Positions 32,101 to 62,149 of a DNA stretch of 64,000 bases are shown here, in pieces. The stretch is from Glandiceps talaboti (Eukaryota; Hemichordata; Enteropneusta; Spengelidae): contig NC_135550.1 in NCBI RefSeq assembly GCF_964340395.1, positions 4,773,101 to 4,837,100 of the forward strand. The letters are read 5' to 3'. Each line of letters starts with the position of its first letter. Position 1 is the stretch's first letter. A program made the position numbers and the translations under genes. The notes under the pieces are model-generated. The model saw nothing but the letters and a program-made list of their open reading frames with translations, had not been told where the DNA came from and made no database searches.

Positions 32101-34785
32101 AACATATCAACACCTTTACCATGACAATGATGATGTCATGAAGACAATGCTTATGAGATACAGACCCACACATACTCAGCTGCAAATGAACTCATAGTGA
32201 TATTGTAGGACACAAACAGGCTTGTTTGCAATACACATTGTGAAACCCATAAAATCTCTGGTAATCCCTGTAGTAATTATAATTACTATTACTATTTCCT
32301 TACCAAAATCACCTGAAACCCACTTGACCCCCCCCCCCCATAGGGGAGGGGGTACAAGTGGCCAGCTCTGGTAGATGTGTGTGGCCAGTGCTAGAAACTC
32401 AAGGCACCATTGTCGACCCACTTTGACCAAAAATCAATACCCATTTTAGACCATTACCAGTTTTTTAAAAAAATGATGAAAGTGTAGACTTAAATACATT
32501 TTACTTACGAGGCAACATTTTTGTGCAATTAATGGCAGTTATGATTTGCTAAAGGACAATGGACCACATTTAAGTGGACCCAACTTAAACTCTTCAGCTT
32601 GAAAAAAAACAAACCCAACATCCCATTTTATACCAAAGGGCTAGAAAATGCACCCCAAAGGGCAGCAACATATGCATATACTCAAATGAGGGGAGAACCC
32701 CCCCCCCCACCCCACCCCATCCCATCCCACACCAACCCACCAACTCAGGTAATATCATATTACACCCTTGCCTACTTATAATTTGCTTGCTGTTTTATTG
32801 AGTTTTGACATTCCTATTTTCATACATGGGTTATGTCTATACACACTTTTGTATGAAAATGTGTTTGGCAAGTCAAGTTGTCATGGCCGTAGTCAAAATT
32901 ATTAGAGAATCTATGAAAGAAAATTCAGTCCTGGGTATGGATACAGCTGTATGGATAGACTGGAAGTTGCATTGGCACTATGATTATTGTCAAATAGATA
33001 CACTTAGTAGCACACAGACAACAAACACCTATAGTCCATCAGTCAGTGAGAGTGGACATAAGCTTGGAATCTATTTTATCAACATTAAGGATTAGCAATG
33101 TTGTGAACATTGACATTTCTTTGTCAATATTATTTTCAAAATAAATATGTGAATATAAATGGAGGTATTTAAGACAGCATGACTTTGGCCACAGTCATTC
33201 TAGATGAAGGGGAAAAGTCAGAACTTGACACAGTGCTTGCAAAGTCTGTAAGTATACAGAGACAGAACATATCACTCAGGGGCTTGCATGTATTTTGCAG
33301 AAAAAAGAGTATATTGGACTCTTGAAGAAACACTACTTTCAATCATCAACCTTAGACTGAAAGAGTCATCATTGTATAGGCATCCATCATTTGTAAGTGA
33401 TAGTGTCAATGAAGCACTCACAATGACAGATCATTCAATCTCTCACCAACCTGCATGTAATAGAACACTGCAGTAGACTGTAGAGTAGCATTTCTAAGGT
33501 ATAAATGACTTAAATTTACAAACAAATGCATTGCCAAGTATGAGTCAATGTCTGTAAAGTGTAAGGGGGGGGGGGGGGGGGTTTAGATTCTGTGACATTC
33601 ATTTTGTTTTAATTTCAACTCATCCTAATCTCTGACTCAAGTCATCCCAGTATCAACCACCCTCATCTCTCAATTTTTCACATCACCATAAACTTTCTCT
33701 ATAATATTAGTCTTGCAGTGACTGTATGTGCATGTTTGCAAGTGCCTTTCAATTACAAATATCTCACTGGTCTGCACAGCCTACACCAAGTGCAATGTTA
33801 CATTTAATTTATGCCACACCAACAGATACATTGTTATGTGTGTGTTCGAATGCATACTTTATGACACTAGTAAAAAGTAAGTCAAAACCCTGTAAAAAAA
33901 TTTAAGTAAAAGTTGTAGTAAAGGTAGATCTTTGGGAAGTGCTTTTTTTATAGACATGTTGAAATTTAGACTGTAAGATATACATCATGTTGTTCAGCTA
34001 TATCAGGCTTCTTAACCAGTGCTGAGTGCTAGCTGATAGCGTGGCACAAATGTCTGTCTGTGTCTTGCAGACTCGTTGATATTACGGTGACTTGAAAGTG
34101 GAATGAAGTGAACACACATCAAGAGGAATCATGTATACCAACCTGAAAATGCATTGACACCTCTGTATTCTTCATCTTTTGAATTTCCTGAGCTTCCACG
34201 GCCACCAAAGTGCCAATCAAAGTTTCTGTTGAGATCAACTCCAGTACTTGTACCTCTCCAGCAATAATTGCCTGTTTCTTCGACATAATGTCTCCCATCT
34301 GGGTTTACTATTGAAACAATGAATAAGTCTAGCTTTGATAGCACCGTTCTACTGAAAGTTTCCTCTGGGCTTCCCTTAAGGCCTGTCAGCCCACTTGTGA
34401 TGTTCTGCAGTAAATAAATCACACTTTCCACAGGAAAGAACTCTCTGGCATGTTCTCCAAATGATAGTAAAATTTTAGGTTTATGTTGGGAGAGTACATA
34501 GGAGCCAGAAAAAGTGTGGCTGTCAGAAAAATTTGTCATTCTTACAACATATTGTGGCCTTCCTTGCCTTGAGATATATTCCATGTCAAGTCTTAAATAA
34601 GTTGGGTTCCTGGAAACTATCTCTTCTATGTGTTGTCCTATCCTTTGAAGATTGTGATAAAATTTATAATCAGGCAAATATATTTCATTCTTAGGTTTGA
34701 CGTCACCACACCAGCAGTTGCCTATATATAATAACAAAAAAAGTGTCTGAACATGTTCGGAATATTTTCGAGTTCTCTCAACCAT
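21273..34785 (-). CDS. membrane-anchored M14 zinc carboxypeptidase
   Basis: Exons, 5' to 3': 34,785-34,143, 27,544-27,443, 26,364-26,192, 23,180-23,085, 22,753-22,655 and 21,446-21,273. All junctions are GT-AG and phases agree (428 aa). Residues 12-27 are a signal peptide (TLFLLLYIGNCWC). Zinc ligands are H112 and E115 in GEHARE and H237 in SLHSG. Substrate-side residues include NRNF (186-189), and the catalytic Glu is E314 in AIELWG. Residues about 378-396 form a C-terminal transmembrane segment followed by a basic tail (HRRRVVSLR), so the enzyme should be an ectoenzyme or lumenal. It should release C-terminal residues from peptides; specificity cannot be read. The core, with its YAADGTVFDF loop, resembles the plant/algal-type M14 family (Arabidopsis At5g42320 in my recollection) more than classical CPA/CPB or CPE. 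It is divergent with TRMT61B. Confidence 0.88.
21506..21655. repeat. (GAT)n/(GGT)n trinucleotide tract
   Basis: Alternating ATG-type and GGT-type trinucleotides in the last intron of the carboxypeptidase gene. Asp/Gly and Ser/Pro frames through it are artefacts. Confidence 0.9.
21765..22620. repeat. degenerate about 100-bp repeats
   Basis: Three related blocks (21,765-21,870, 22,410-22,515 and 22,520-22,620) share CTATGTCTAATxTCAATGTG, TTCACACACATGA and GAGTGGGGTGTGGGAC. The remainder, in intron 5, shows nothing else. Confidence 0.5.
23700..23826 (+). repeat. dispersed repeat, left part (split by insertion)
   Basis: GGCTTGATTTTGATAATTGG, CTCAAAAGATAG and GATAATATAGGGTAGA recur at 24,990-25,100. 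The repeat continues beyond the transposon at 24,814 (GTGTATGACAGTTTTTGAG), so the transposon inserted into it. Confidence 0.6.
23827..24813. mobile_element. 987-bp transposon with tandem-repeat termini and 9-bp TSD
   Basis: GTGTATGAC flanks both ends (23,818-23,826 and 24,814-24,822). Both termini are arrays of GGACAACTGCCCCC / GGACAATTGCCCCCGAA units, about 145 bp at the left and about 150 bp at the right in inverse orientation, so the terminal inverted repeats are themselves tandem repeats. The interior is of higher complexity, carries a coding-like fragment and an AATAAA, and has no transposase. Foldback or MULE-type mobilisation fits the duplication length. It lies in intron 3 of the carboxypeptidase gene. 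Confidence 0.8.
24229..24456 (+). pseudogene. coding-like fragment carried inside the transposon
   Basis: A 75-codon frame (EYFQYNGIYTTNLNILK... to ...FLRGIAHNLQF) ends at TAA 24,454. It is preceded by an acceptor-like TTTAAG and followed by an AATAAA near 24,603. The composition looks like protein (balanced, Gln/Arg-rich) and differs from the surrounding A/T-rich intron. I do not recognise it. It may be a captured exon of a host gene, as in Pack-MULEs, or a chance frame. Confidence 0.4.
24987..25200 (+). repeat. second copy of the dispersed repeat at 23.7 kb
   Basis: It shares ATTGGCCTGATTTTGATAATTG, CTCAAAAGATAG, ATATGGGGTAGA and ACAAATATGGCCGCC with 23,700-23,826 plus 24,814-24,880, in direct orientation. 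The rest of the intron to 26,191 shows only a G-run at 25,336 and a (TCAA)n tract near 26,095-26,128. Confidence 0.6.
26365..27442. other. intron 2 of carboxypeptidase gene
   Basis: Unremarkable A/T-rich intron. Short open frames show no conserved motif. Confidence 0.5.
28225..31597 (-). repeat. 3.4-kb satellite of about 52-bp palindromic units
   Basis: About 60 units of AGCAGAAAACACAATTGTAC + TAGTCTATGGTACCATAGAT + GTATATGCAAGT, with spacer variants of 52, 53 and 59 bp. Many units contain the 16-bp palindrome TCTATGGTACCATAGA plus ACAATTGT and ACTAGT. Variants cluster: the left and right parts favour TACTAGTCTATGG, while 29.5-30.5 kb favours TACAAGTCGATGG with GAGTACCAGAATAC. It lies in intron 1 of the carboxypeptidase gene. 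Minus-strand frames of 344-381 aa cross it in all three frames because the unit lacks stops. There are no unique spacers, so it is not a CRISPR array. Confidence 0.95.
29206..29333. mobile_element. 128-bp MITE with 9-bp TSD inside the satellite
   Basis: The terminal inverted repeats are perfect for 33 bp (TAGTCTCGCTGCCAGACTCG...) and continue imperfectly to about 46 bp. TAGTCTATG, part of the satellite unit, is duplicated at 29,197-29,205 and 29,334-29,342. The 9-bp duplication and long inverted repeats suggest a Mutator-like MITE. Confidence 0.88.
31598..34142. other. remaining intron 1 of carboxypeptidase gene
   Basis: A/T-rich. It contains C- or G-runs at about 32,330, 32,700 and 33,568. 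No exon with conserved motifs was found. Confidence 0.5.
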
Positions 34786-35669
34786 TTTCTTCTTCTTCTA
34801 AACCCTCGTAAACATTCGTCCTCGTTGAACGAAACTTCTTTTGGGCGTTGACTTCCACTGATCCGTATAACCTGTTGGACTGAACAACTGAAAATCTACA
34901 TTTGTATGTTGTTAATGGTTAACATATTATGTTATATTATCGGACTATCTTGTAACACTATTTGACGGGAGAACTGTGGTATGTAGCGTAGCCTTCGATG
35001 AGACACCGACTTGTTAGAAGACCTGTGATCTGTTTCCTGTTGTGATATTTGACTTTACGGCCTGGTTGATAAACAGCTGGGATCACCTTCTAGCCTAGGC
35101 GTATGACGTGGGCACTACCAGAATCAAACGGTGTGAGTCTAAAACAATCGTTCCAGATGAAATGTTTCGATGCCTATGGCCGATTCTACTTGATTCGCTT
35201 AGACAGAGTAAACCCAACGCATTACGTAGTTTTCTTCACCTGGACATTCGTTGATGGTTATTTACACTATACAAAAAATTCAATTTATAACTGGTCGCGA
35301 AGCAGACACATCCACACACAATGAACTCCACGTTTACTCAAACGAATCGTGGACTGCGCATATTGTCTACGCAGGGAAACCCTTTGACTCGCTTTCAAAC
35401 CGGTCAAAAAGTGATACAAATTCGTCCTTTTTACACTATATCTGTAATTATCACAATCGGTGGACGTTGTATAAAACATGTAGCAATAAATACAACGATT
35501 TCGTTCTTCGAATTAATGATAATCAACTTAAAGGTCGTCAGACATGCGCAGACTAGATGACCTGGGGATTCCCTTTGCATCAGCATGCATGACTTTGGCA
35601 TGAGCTGAGGATAACTCCGTTGTTGATCGCATTCCTGCGCAGCATTTATATGCTCAAAACGATTGTAAA
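34786..35669. promoter_or_regulatory. divergent intergenic region, carboxypeptidase/TRMT61B
   Basis: 884 bp between two start codons on opposite strands, so it should hold both promoters. Its GC content is somewhat higher than the surroundings, with scattered CpGs. No TATA box or other clear site stands out. Short open frames here overlap on both strands and look spurious. Confidence 0.5.
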
Positions 35670-38600
35670 ATGGCATCAAGAAGATTAGCGATTCCTCTGC
35701 TAAGTAGACAATACAGTAAGTGTGTCTTAAGTTTCCGCCAAAGTCGTCGTCTGAAAACTTGTTCAAATCTATGCAATGACAAAACATGTAATGGACATCT
35801 CATACAGAATAGGAAAGGCACACACGCCACTAACAGCGACTCTTCTACGGCTCCACCTGAAAGTAAGCCAGTGAGCCGATTTTCTGGTTTGAAGAGGGCG
35901 CGGTACAGAACAACACTATCAGTTTTTGACAGAGTCAGTCAATTGCTCCCCCAAAACTTCCAAGCTGACGAGGAAGTAGCAAATACTTTCAAACAAGAAA
36001 AGGACAAAGATAGTACAGAGAACCACAGCTTCGAAAACTATGCAGGTGACAAGGAAAATAGAAGTGATGCTACAATACAAGGTATTGATGAAAAAGTACA
36101 CCAAACGTCCTCTCCATCTTCTGACCCATCAGTTGCCAGGCAACAAGATGAAACATTCTCTGACTCCTTTCCTTCCCAGAATGGTGATAATGAGAGTGAG
36201 GCTGATAACGCCAGCCTAGGTGTGCCATTCATGGCTGGAGAACTAGTTGTGGGAGAGAGAGAGAACACCAAAAGACATGAATATATGAAATTAATGTTTA
36301 ACCTTGATGCATCCAAAAGTTTTACAACAAAACATGGCGCTATCAAACATGTTGACATTATTGGTAAATACCCGGGAGATGTTTTCATATCAAGTAGAGG
36401 TATGAAGGTTTCACTCCATAGGGCAACTTTAGAAGATTACATCCTTTACATGAAGAGGACCCCTGTCATCTCTTATCCTAAGGTAAAACAATGTTGGATA
36501 TTTCGACCTTAATCCCCAATATTTTTGTTTGTTCAGCCAAGGAAAATATGAATGACCTATAAGGTGTCTTTGTCGCTTTGTCGCTAGACTCATAGTGACA
36601 GCCATTAGGACACAAATATTTTCTGGCTGATCATGAATGATATATTTGAGAATGACATAATGATACCACCACCAGTAATATCAAAGAAAAATCAGGAAAA
36701 ATGGTGCAATTTTGAATGTTTTGAATCATATTATGAACACAGCAGAACCAGTGACATAGACACTCGTTGTTGTGACATAGAGGTAGAACGACCAGAGTAT
36801 ATATTCCACACTTTCATTAAACTTGGCTCAAGTCGTGTATGGTATAATAATCTTAAACTCTTAGCATTTTGACTGATGGGGAAAATCTAATCCATGGTTG
36901 GTCCCATAGAATTGATTAATTTTTTATTTGCATCAGTGAAATTAAGTTGAAGTAATAGTTATGACTTCATTTTTTATGCTGTGTAAGCATGACCATTGAC
37001 AAGACAAAATATCATGGCTTAATCTGTAAGTAAGGAAATGCTATGATACTATAACCAATGCTGTCTGATATATTATTACTAAGTATTACATGTATAAATG
37101 TCCTGACTGTATTATCCCCACGTCATCTTATATAATTGCTTCTTTGAATCATTACCAGGACTGTATAACTATGAGTATGCTTATTGATGCTAATCCTGGT
37201 GACACTATACTTGAAGCTGGTGCTGGCTCTGGTGGCATGACATTATTTCTTTCAAGAGCAGGTAACAACAATTGAACCCTTATCAGTGTTTTTGCTTTGA
37301 TTTGGAAAACTCAGTTACAGAAAGGGACAGACTGGGTGAAACTGGTATTTATAGTTTCCAATACAGTATTATTATACCACAGGGCTCAGCAAGCATGTAA
37401 TTGATTGATCAGTCGATTGATTGATTGATTTATTGATTGATTCATTATTTGGTTGAATGATTAAAACACCCCTAATCTCATAATTAGCATGGATCAGTTA
37501 CTGTGAAAATTTACTTTATGTCAAATCTTCAAGGAGATTATTACATTGAACAAACAGTCAATTATGCACACACTAGTAGGAAGTAGTTAATGCATAAATG
37601 AGTGTGATAATCTCCCAGAAGATGAGAGATAAAGCAAACTGTTAATGTAAGTGATCTCTGCCAATGATAAGATTATGGGTATTTTAATTTAGATAAGAGG
37701 AGAAGAATGGACAAGGTGTCTTTATTTAGTCAATAAGGAGAGAATTACATACAGCTGAAAGAGAGAAAAGGAGCCAGGGGAAAAAAAAAGTTTAATATCA
37801 CCACAAAACTCAATGAGTCAATTGATCAATATCACACACAAAATAAGTTTTATTGCACCACAAGAATTGATCATTTAATTGGTCAATCATTCAACCAAAT
37901 AATAAACCAACCAATAAATCGATCAATCGATCGATCTATCAATTACATGCACGCTGAGCCCTGTGGTTATACCATACATTTTATGATTGGTACATTCCAG
38001 TAACAACATGACTGACTCAGGTTATTTTGCTTACACTTATTGCCCTTCATAAAAACATTGCCCATACTTAGTTTCTGTACTGTATAACCTTATCATTAGA
38101 GCCAGGAAAATCACATAGGACTATTCTTTTGCTCAGGACCAACTTTTTCGTAGCATAGTGTCTCTGCTGATTGTTCAGGGCAACCAACAAAGATACTAGA
38201 CTTAGTTTTTTCTGCCAGTGCCAGGCAACTGTGTTTGTCACCCATATTATGTTTGATTCCCACAGTCTAGGATTACTACCACCTTATCAATGACACCATA
38301 GGGGAAACAAATAGAGTCATTCTTCAGTTTTAGGACCTACTTTTTCTATAACTCTACCAGAGAACAGTGTTTTTCACCCCTAAATTTTATTCCTATTCCA
38401 TAATGGGTCTTTTAGCAAATGATGAAAATAAGCAAAGTTAAATCTATATTGAGTCATAACCAAGGAAGAAACAATATATTGTTAGGATTGCATTCTAGAA
38501 AAAAATGACTAATGTTTCAGGATTGCTGTCTTGTTGCTAAGGGAGATACTATACTGTATCTTTCTTTTTGTTTATTTTGTAGTTGGCCATACTGGACATG

Positions 38601-39290
38601 TCCATTCCTTTGAGGTTAATGAAAAGCATCATGGCCGAGCTGTGAAGAATTTCCACAGATGGTTACAATCATGGAATCTTAGTCACGATGGAAACCGATG
38701 GCCATCTAATGTAATATTTCATCACCAGCGGTTACAAGATGGAGAAGAAACACTAGGCAACTTGACATTTGATGGGGTGAGAAATATATAGACCACTGAG
38801 TGTAGTTTACTTGATATAGCTGATTGGGCATGGTTAACTTGTTTTTAGCTTATTGACAATATAAGTGTATACTTTGCATGTTTCTGTCCAGAAAAAAGGT
38901 TCTAGGCAAAGCTTTAGTCAATCACAATTGGAGATTGTAAAATCATACAATCATACAAAAATTGTGCCAACAGCGTTATAGCACAGCTATATATGGTTTT
39001 TGTTATGGGCGTGGGGTTGTTGCTTGGCATATTTGCATACATTTTTGGAATGTTTATTCACTTGGTTACCTATCCATGTTGTTATCCAATCTGCCCAGTA
39101 GTTTGGAGTTAAAGTTGTTTGACCAAAAAATATCATTTTTTGACCCAAAATGCACATCTCTGATGCAATCATTTTTTATATGAACAATTTTCCATCTACA
39201 CGTCCTATGTAATGTCCCCCATTAAATGCCAAGGCAAGCGGTCTGGCAGTTTTTGACTTTTAACTCATTTACACACACGCACGCATGCAC

Positions 39291-39361
<71 letters not shown>

Positions 39362-42270
39362 CACACACACAGTGACACATACACACACACACATTTCACC
39401 ATGCCTATAGCACACTGGACCTCAGTTCAGTTGTGCTTGAAATTGCAGTCAAACATAGCTGGCACTCTCCATACTCTCTTTACAGTCAAAGGTGGCATAT
39501 TGCATATTCTCTTTACAACAAGTGAAGTGTGTAGATTGCCACCAAAGATTTTACAGTCTACAAGAGTCAACTCAGTGGTGAACTTTTAGCTGAAATATAT
39601 TTTGTGTTGATAATGGATTTACAAAATACTTTATCCTCTGTCATACAGGCTATAATAGATATGGAAAACCCACACCTTGCTATGCCATTTGTTGCAAGAA
39701 GACTAAAAGCTGGGAGAGCAGTAGCTATATATATGGCAAAGTAAGTGACAATAATCAGATAAAGTTATATGTTTTCTGGCACAGTTGAGACTTAGAGATT
39801 GGATACGCAACTTATCGCACATAGTTTCTCTCAAGTAGTAAACACACTCCTTATATTTCTGCTGACATACTAGCAAAATTACAAAGGAACAAAAAGGACT
39901 GGCACACTATAATAACCAATTATTTGAAACTTGTGGGAGGTAATATCTGGGTTATATATCAATTCACTTCACTTTGGGAAATGGGATTAGAACATGTACA
40001 TTAAAGGTTGGTTTATCATGAGCTTAGTGACTGTCTGAGTAAGAATGTGCATTTTTGAACAGAAGAATAATATCATATACCAAATATTCAGTAACATTTT
40101 CAAACCTGACATTTTAGTTTTGAGTTCATAGCTGTATAAAATTTGTGTGCTGTGCTGAATCCAAAATTTTGAAATCATTGCGAAAAGTGATAATTTCAAA
40201 GTACTGCTTCTATTGTACAAAATGTCTCTGAAGACAGTCTCATTTGAGTGCATGAACAAGTTCTAACGATTTAGCCAATCAAACTTCATAAATTTATTCA
40301 GCAAAGGAGGACGTTGGTTCACGATATTATACAAGAACAATTTCTTTATACTCTCCCCACTTTTCACTGTTTCTCAGTCTCACCCAAGTCATTGAGACAT
40401 TGGCATACATTGATTCTAAAAATGTACCTTTGGAGACAAGTACAGTGATGGAGGTGACACACAGAACATGGTTGGTTGCACAAGCTAAACGACACAGTGG
40501 ACAACTTGTTAAGAAAGTAAGCAGTACTGAAGAGGAGATGGATGTTCATCAAAAAACTCAAAGTGAAACAGAAGAAATAAACAATTCAGATTATTCATCA
40601 TCAGGTATATGATTAATGTGTAGCAAAAGAAGCATAAGCTGAGTTTATGTCTGTTTTTTAAGGTGTAAATTTTGCTACATATTGTACTTTCAGGGATGTA
40701 CAAAATAGCCAGGTGGGAAAAAAAACTGTCAACAATAAATTTCCGACTGAAAAAATTCTGAAACATCAATAATTCTTTTGAAATGTTTAAATATTTTGTG
40801 TTTTTGACTTGATGAAACTTTCAATCATAATTTGATCGTATTGAACATTTCCCCCAAAATCAAACTTATCTTGAAAATGGCCGTGTAATGTAATGAAAAG
40901 CATGTATGTACTACATATATCTAAGTTTAGCTTTGGAAATTGACTTCAACTGGCGCCATGGCTTTGGAGGGTCAAAATAAATCATTCATTTCCTTGCCTT
41001 TGTTGTAGAGCCTTCTTTGATAGCAACCATGGAATTACAAACTTTCGGGTTTTCCAAGGGTCCTCTCAATTAAGAAAGTCCAAACAATGGGAGCCCCCCC
41101 CCCCCCCACCACACACACACATAAACACACACAGCAGTCGCGTTGTATGCCTAACCACCCTTCCCCACAGAGCAGTCACTTTGTCACTTTGCATACCTAA
41201 TTCCACCTATCAAAAACATTTTTGATCTTCTGTCACTAAAATTGTGTACATCCCTGACTTTATAGCGATGGATAGTTTGCCATCTATGTACTGTATACAT
41301 ATGACAAAGTATATATTTAACAAGTCAATGGAGAGTTACTGAAAGTAGCCAGCACTTATCTACTTCCCTGCATTGACTTGCACATGTATGTTGTTTTCAT
41401 ATCAATCCCATATTAAAGTGCAAGTTTGACAAGTGATGTAGACTATTGTGCAAATAAGCCACTGTCATTTCATCAAAATAATTTTGTATACGTTTGTCAA
41501 ATTCACAAATGTCATTTTCCAACTTGATTGCCAAATTTTGTTTTACAGAATTTGATGAAGAATTTAGTGCAGAGAGTGCAGAGGATAATGGCCCAGTTTA
41601 TCTTGCCAAGCCAACATACTGGCAACATCCACACACAGGTATGCTTTAGATATTCTTGTGTATAAGTTTTCTCTGAACCAAAATTCCCTCATATGATATA
41701 ACTGACAGGAGATTGTAGTTTTCCTTGCAAATATGTAGTGAGTTTCAATGTGCTCTTACTGAATAAAATGTCAGAACAACATCACCCAAACATTCCTCTT
41801 GTTTTATACATATCATTTGAAAGTTTACCAATACTTTTAGGTAGAGGATGTATTGGAAGGTACACGTTTGTTCAAAATCCAAATCGTAAAGCACTATTTA
41901 GTATGATTTCTTTGATATTACATTAGGCAAATAAGAGCCTTGTGCTAATAAGTTTAAATAAACAAATCTTTTTATTTCTAATTCAATTCCAATGTAGACA
42001 GAGGCAAACTTTTGAGTATGATAACAAAATTATGTTATATCTAGAAAACATACAGAAAACATTAAATTCAATGTTAGTTATCAAACTTTCATAACTGCAA
42101 CTTATTTGAGCAACATTTTCACACTGTTCAAAATGAAAAATATAGATCGAGGTTTCCAACCCAACTGTAACAGTTTGAAAGTTGTTTTTTTCCTATGTAT
42201 TTTGCATAATTATGTTTGTCCTATTCTTTTCGTAGCTTTCTTACTGAAACTCAGAAAATGTCAAGAATGA
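35670..42270 (+). CDS. TRMT61B: mitochondrial tRNA/rRNA (adenine-N1) methyltransferase
   Basis: Exons: 35,670-36,482, 37,159-37,261, 38,583-38,776, 39,649-39,740, 40,378-40,604, 41,549-41,638 and 42,236-42,270. All are GT-AG with matching phases (517 aa). The N-terminus ([17 protein letters not shown], no acids, many Arg/Ser) is a mitochondrial targeting sequence. A long acidic linker follows, then the TRM61 fold: GELVVGERE, the SAM-binding motif I EAGAGSG (290-296), FEV of motif II, and IDMENPH of motif IV. The C-terminus [10 protein letters not shown] matches vertebrate TRMT61B closely. The family makes m1A58 in mitochondrial tRNAs and m1A in mitochondrial 16S rRNA, and uses S-adenosylmethionine. 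The start is the only ATG giving the targeting peptide. Confidence 0.93.
36515..36640. mobile_element. small MITE, copy 1
   Basis: TTCAGCCAAGGAAAATAT and, inverted, ATATTTTCTGGCTGA bound about 110 bp in intron 1 of TRMT61B. A related copy lies at 55,225-55,345. Confidence 0.5.
37377..37966. mobile_element. 590-bp MITE with hAT-like ends
   Basis: CCACAGGGCTCAGC at the left and its complement at the right. Inverted similarity extends about 90 bp through (ATTG)n-like sequence and ATTATTTGGTTGAATGATT. TTATA flanks both sides. The CAGGGC ends resemble hAT elements but the duplication looks shorter than 8 bp. It lies in intron 2 of TRMT61B. Confidence 0.7.
39275..39395. repeat. (CA)n microsatellite
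   Basis: An (AC)n tract with a few CG and TG interruptions in intron 3 of TRMT61B. Confidence 0.9.
40605..41548. other. intron 5 of TRMT61B
   Basis: No gene. A C-run and (CA)n lie at about 41,094-41,135. Otherwise unremarkable. Confidence 0.5.
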
Positions 42271-42615
42271 TGGCAGAAGACATGTGAAGAAAACTAATTG
42301 CATGCCTTGCCAAAAAATCAACTAACAATTAAAATTTGCATCGGACTGAAAATTAAAGTGGCTTAAAATGTACAAAAAAATGTAATTGTGATGTATACAT
42401 AATTCATAACATACTTCTTGCAGTGAAATATTAAATATCATAAATAATTGTTAAAAACTCCACTTACATTTCCCTTAATCTTTCTCAGTGATCTTTAAAA
42501 TGGCAAGTGCCAGAAATATGCAACTATATTAAGTTATCTTTAAAACAGCAATTACAATAAGTGAGCCAAAAGCAAGATATCAAATCTTACTCTTTTCTCC
42601 AAGTTAAAATGCATG

Positions 42616-42621
42616 CAAATA
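42616..42621 (+). promoter_or_regulatory. polyadenylation signal candidate, TRMT61B
   Basis: AATAAA about 345 bp past the stop; another occurs near 42,868. An ATTAAA near 42,351 is nearer the stop. Confidence 0.35.
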
Positions 42622-42941
42622 AATATGTTAAAATCCAATATTTTATAAGTTGTGTTAGGAACTCATTATAATAGTGCATTTCACTGTCTACCCAGCATTG
42701 TTTATAGGATCACGTGACGTTTTTTCAGTGCACATGTTTAACTTAGTTTATTTTATACTTAATTTAAAATCTACCAAGTGTAAGCTCAGTGATGTACTTT
42801 GTGTAAAATGTACTTTTAAAAGCTCATCTTTTTTTTGTCTATTAAATATCAGTTAAAACAGTCCGTGAATAAAGCAGTTTAAAATAAATTGTCTTGCAAT
42901 GAATGATGACTTGCATTTCAGTCGCTGTAATTTTATAGTTA

Positions 42942-49448
<6,507 letters not shown>

Positions 49449-49675
49449 TCTGTTCCCTGTAGTAGACTGGGAAACGTCGTACTTGAAACTGGCGCCTCGC
49501 GTATGTCGTCTGCTGCTGGGTCCTTCTGCCAATCAACGATAGCCACACAATCCGTTTTGCCATATAAGGGTAATTTCCATATATGGAAACCGGAAGTTAT
49601 CTTGTATACGTCGCCATTTTGTACTACAGATGCTAAGTGAAAAATAGCTACATCTTCGTCTCTTTAATTGTGCCT
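49449..49675. promoter_or_regulatory. bidirectional promoter, SPDYA/SYVN1
   Basis: Only 227 bp separate the two start codons. A perfect CArG box CCATATATGG (49,577-49,586), inside the palindrome TTTCCATATATGGAAA, is followed two bases later by an ETS site ACCGGAAGT (49,589-49,597). A YY1-type CGCCATTTT lies at 49,612-49,620. There is no TATA box in the usual position for either gene. The adjacent SRF and ETS sites resemble a serum response element. Confidence 0.65.
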
Positions 49676-61943
<12,268 letters not shown>

Positions 61944-62114
61944 TTGTTTACCTCGCTAGTCACGGTCAAGTGCATTGTGTTTCACAAAGATCCTCTTCAT
62001 AGAGTTATTTATTTTCTCTTACGTCGTAACAGATTCTGTGGTCACATATAGTTTGTCTTCTGTTTTATCTAGATTTACATAAACAATTCACTTGTGACTC
62101 TCATTCAAAAAAAT

Positions 62115-62120
62115 AATAAA
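62115..62120 (+). promoter_or_regulatory. polyadenylation signal candidate, SYVN1
   Basis: AATAAA 172 bp past the stop. Further AATAAA motifs lie near 62,769 and 63,435, so longer 3' UTRs are possible. Confidence 0.5.
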
Positions 62121-62149
62121 AATTCATGTAGTATTCTAAGATAAAAAAA

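Noticed and set aside
35103-35560. Overlapping 60-118-aa frames between the carboxypeptidase and TRMT61B
   Set aside because: They overlap on both strands without conserved motifs and lie in the shared promoter interval.
49500-49563. Upstream starts for SPDYA (frames from 49,532, 49,546 and 49,563)
   Set aside because: The in-frame one begins with TTG right after a stop, and the others are out of frame with the RINGO core; the ATG at 49,448 is the first usable one unless an upstream exon exists.
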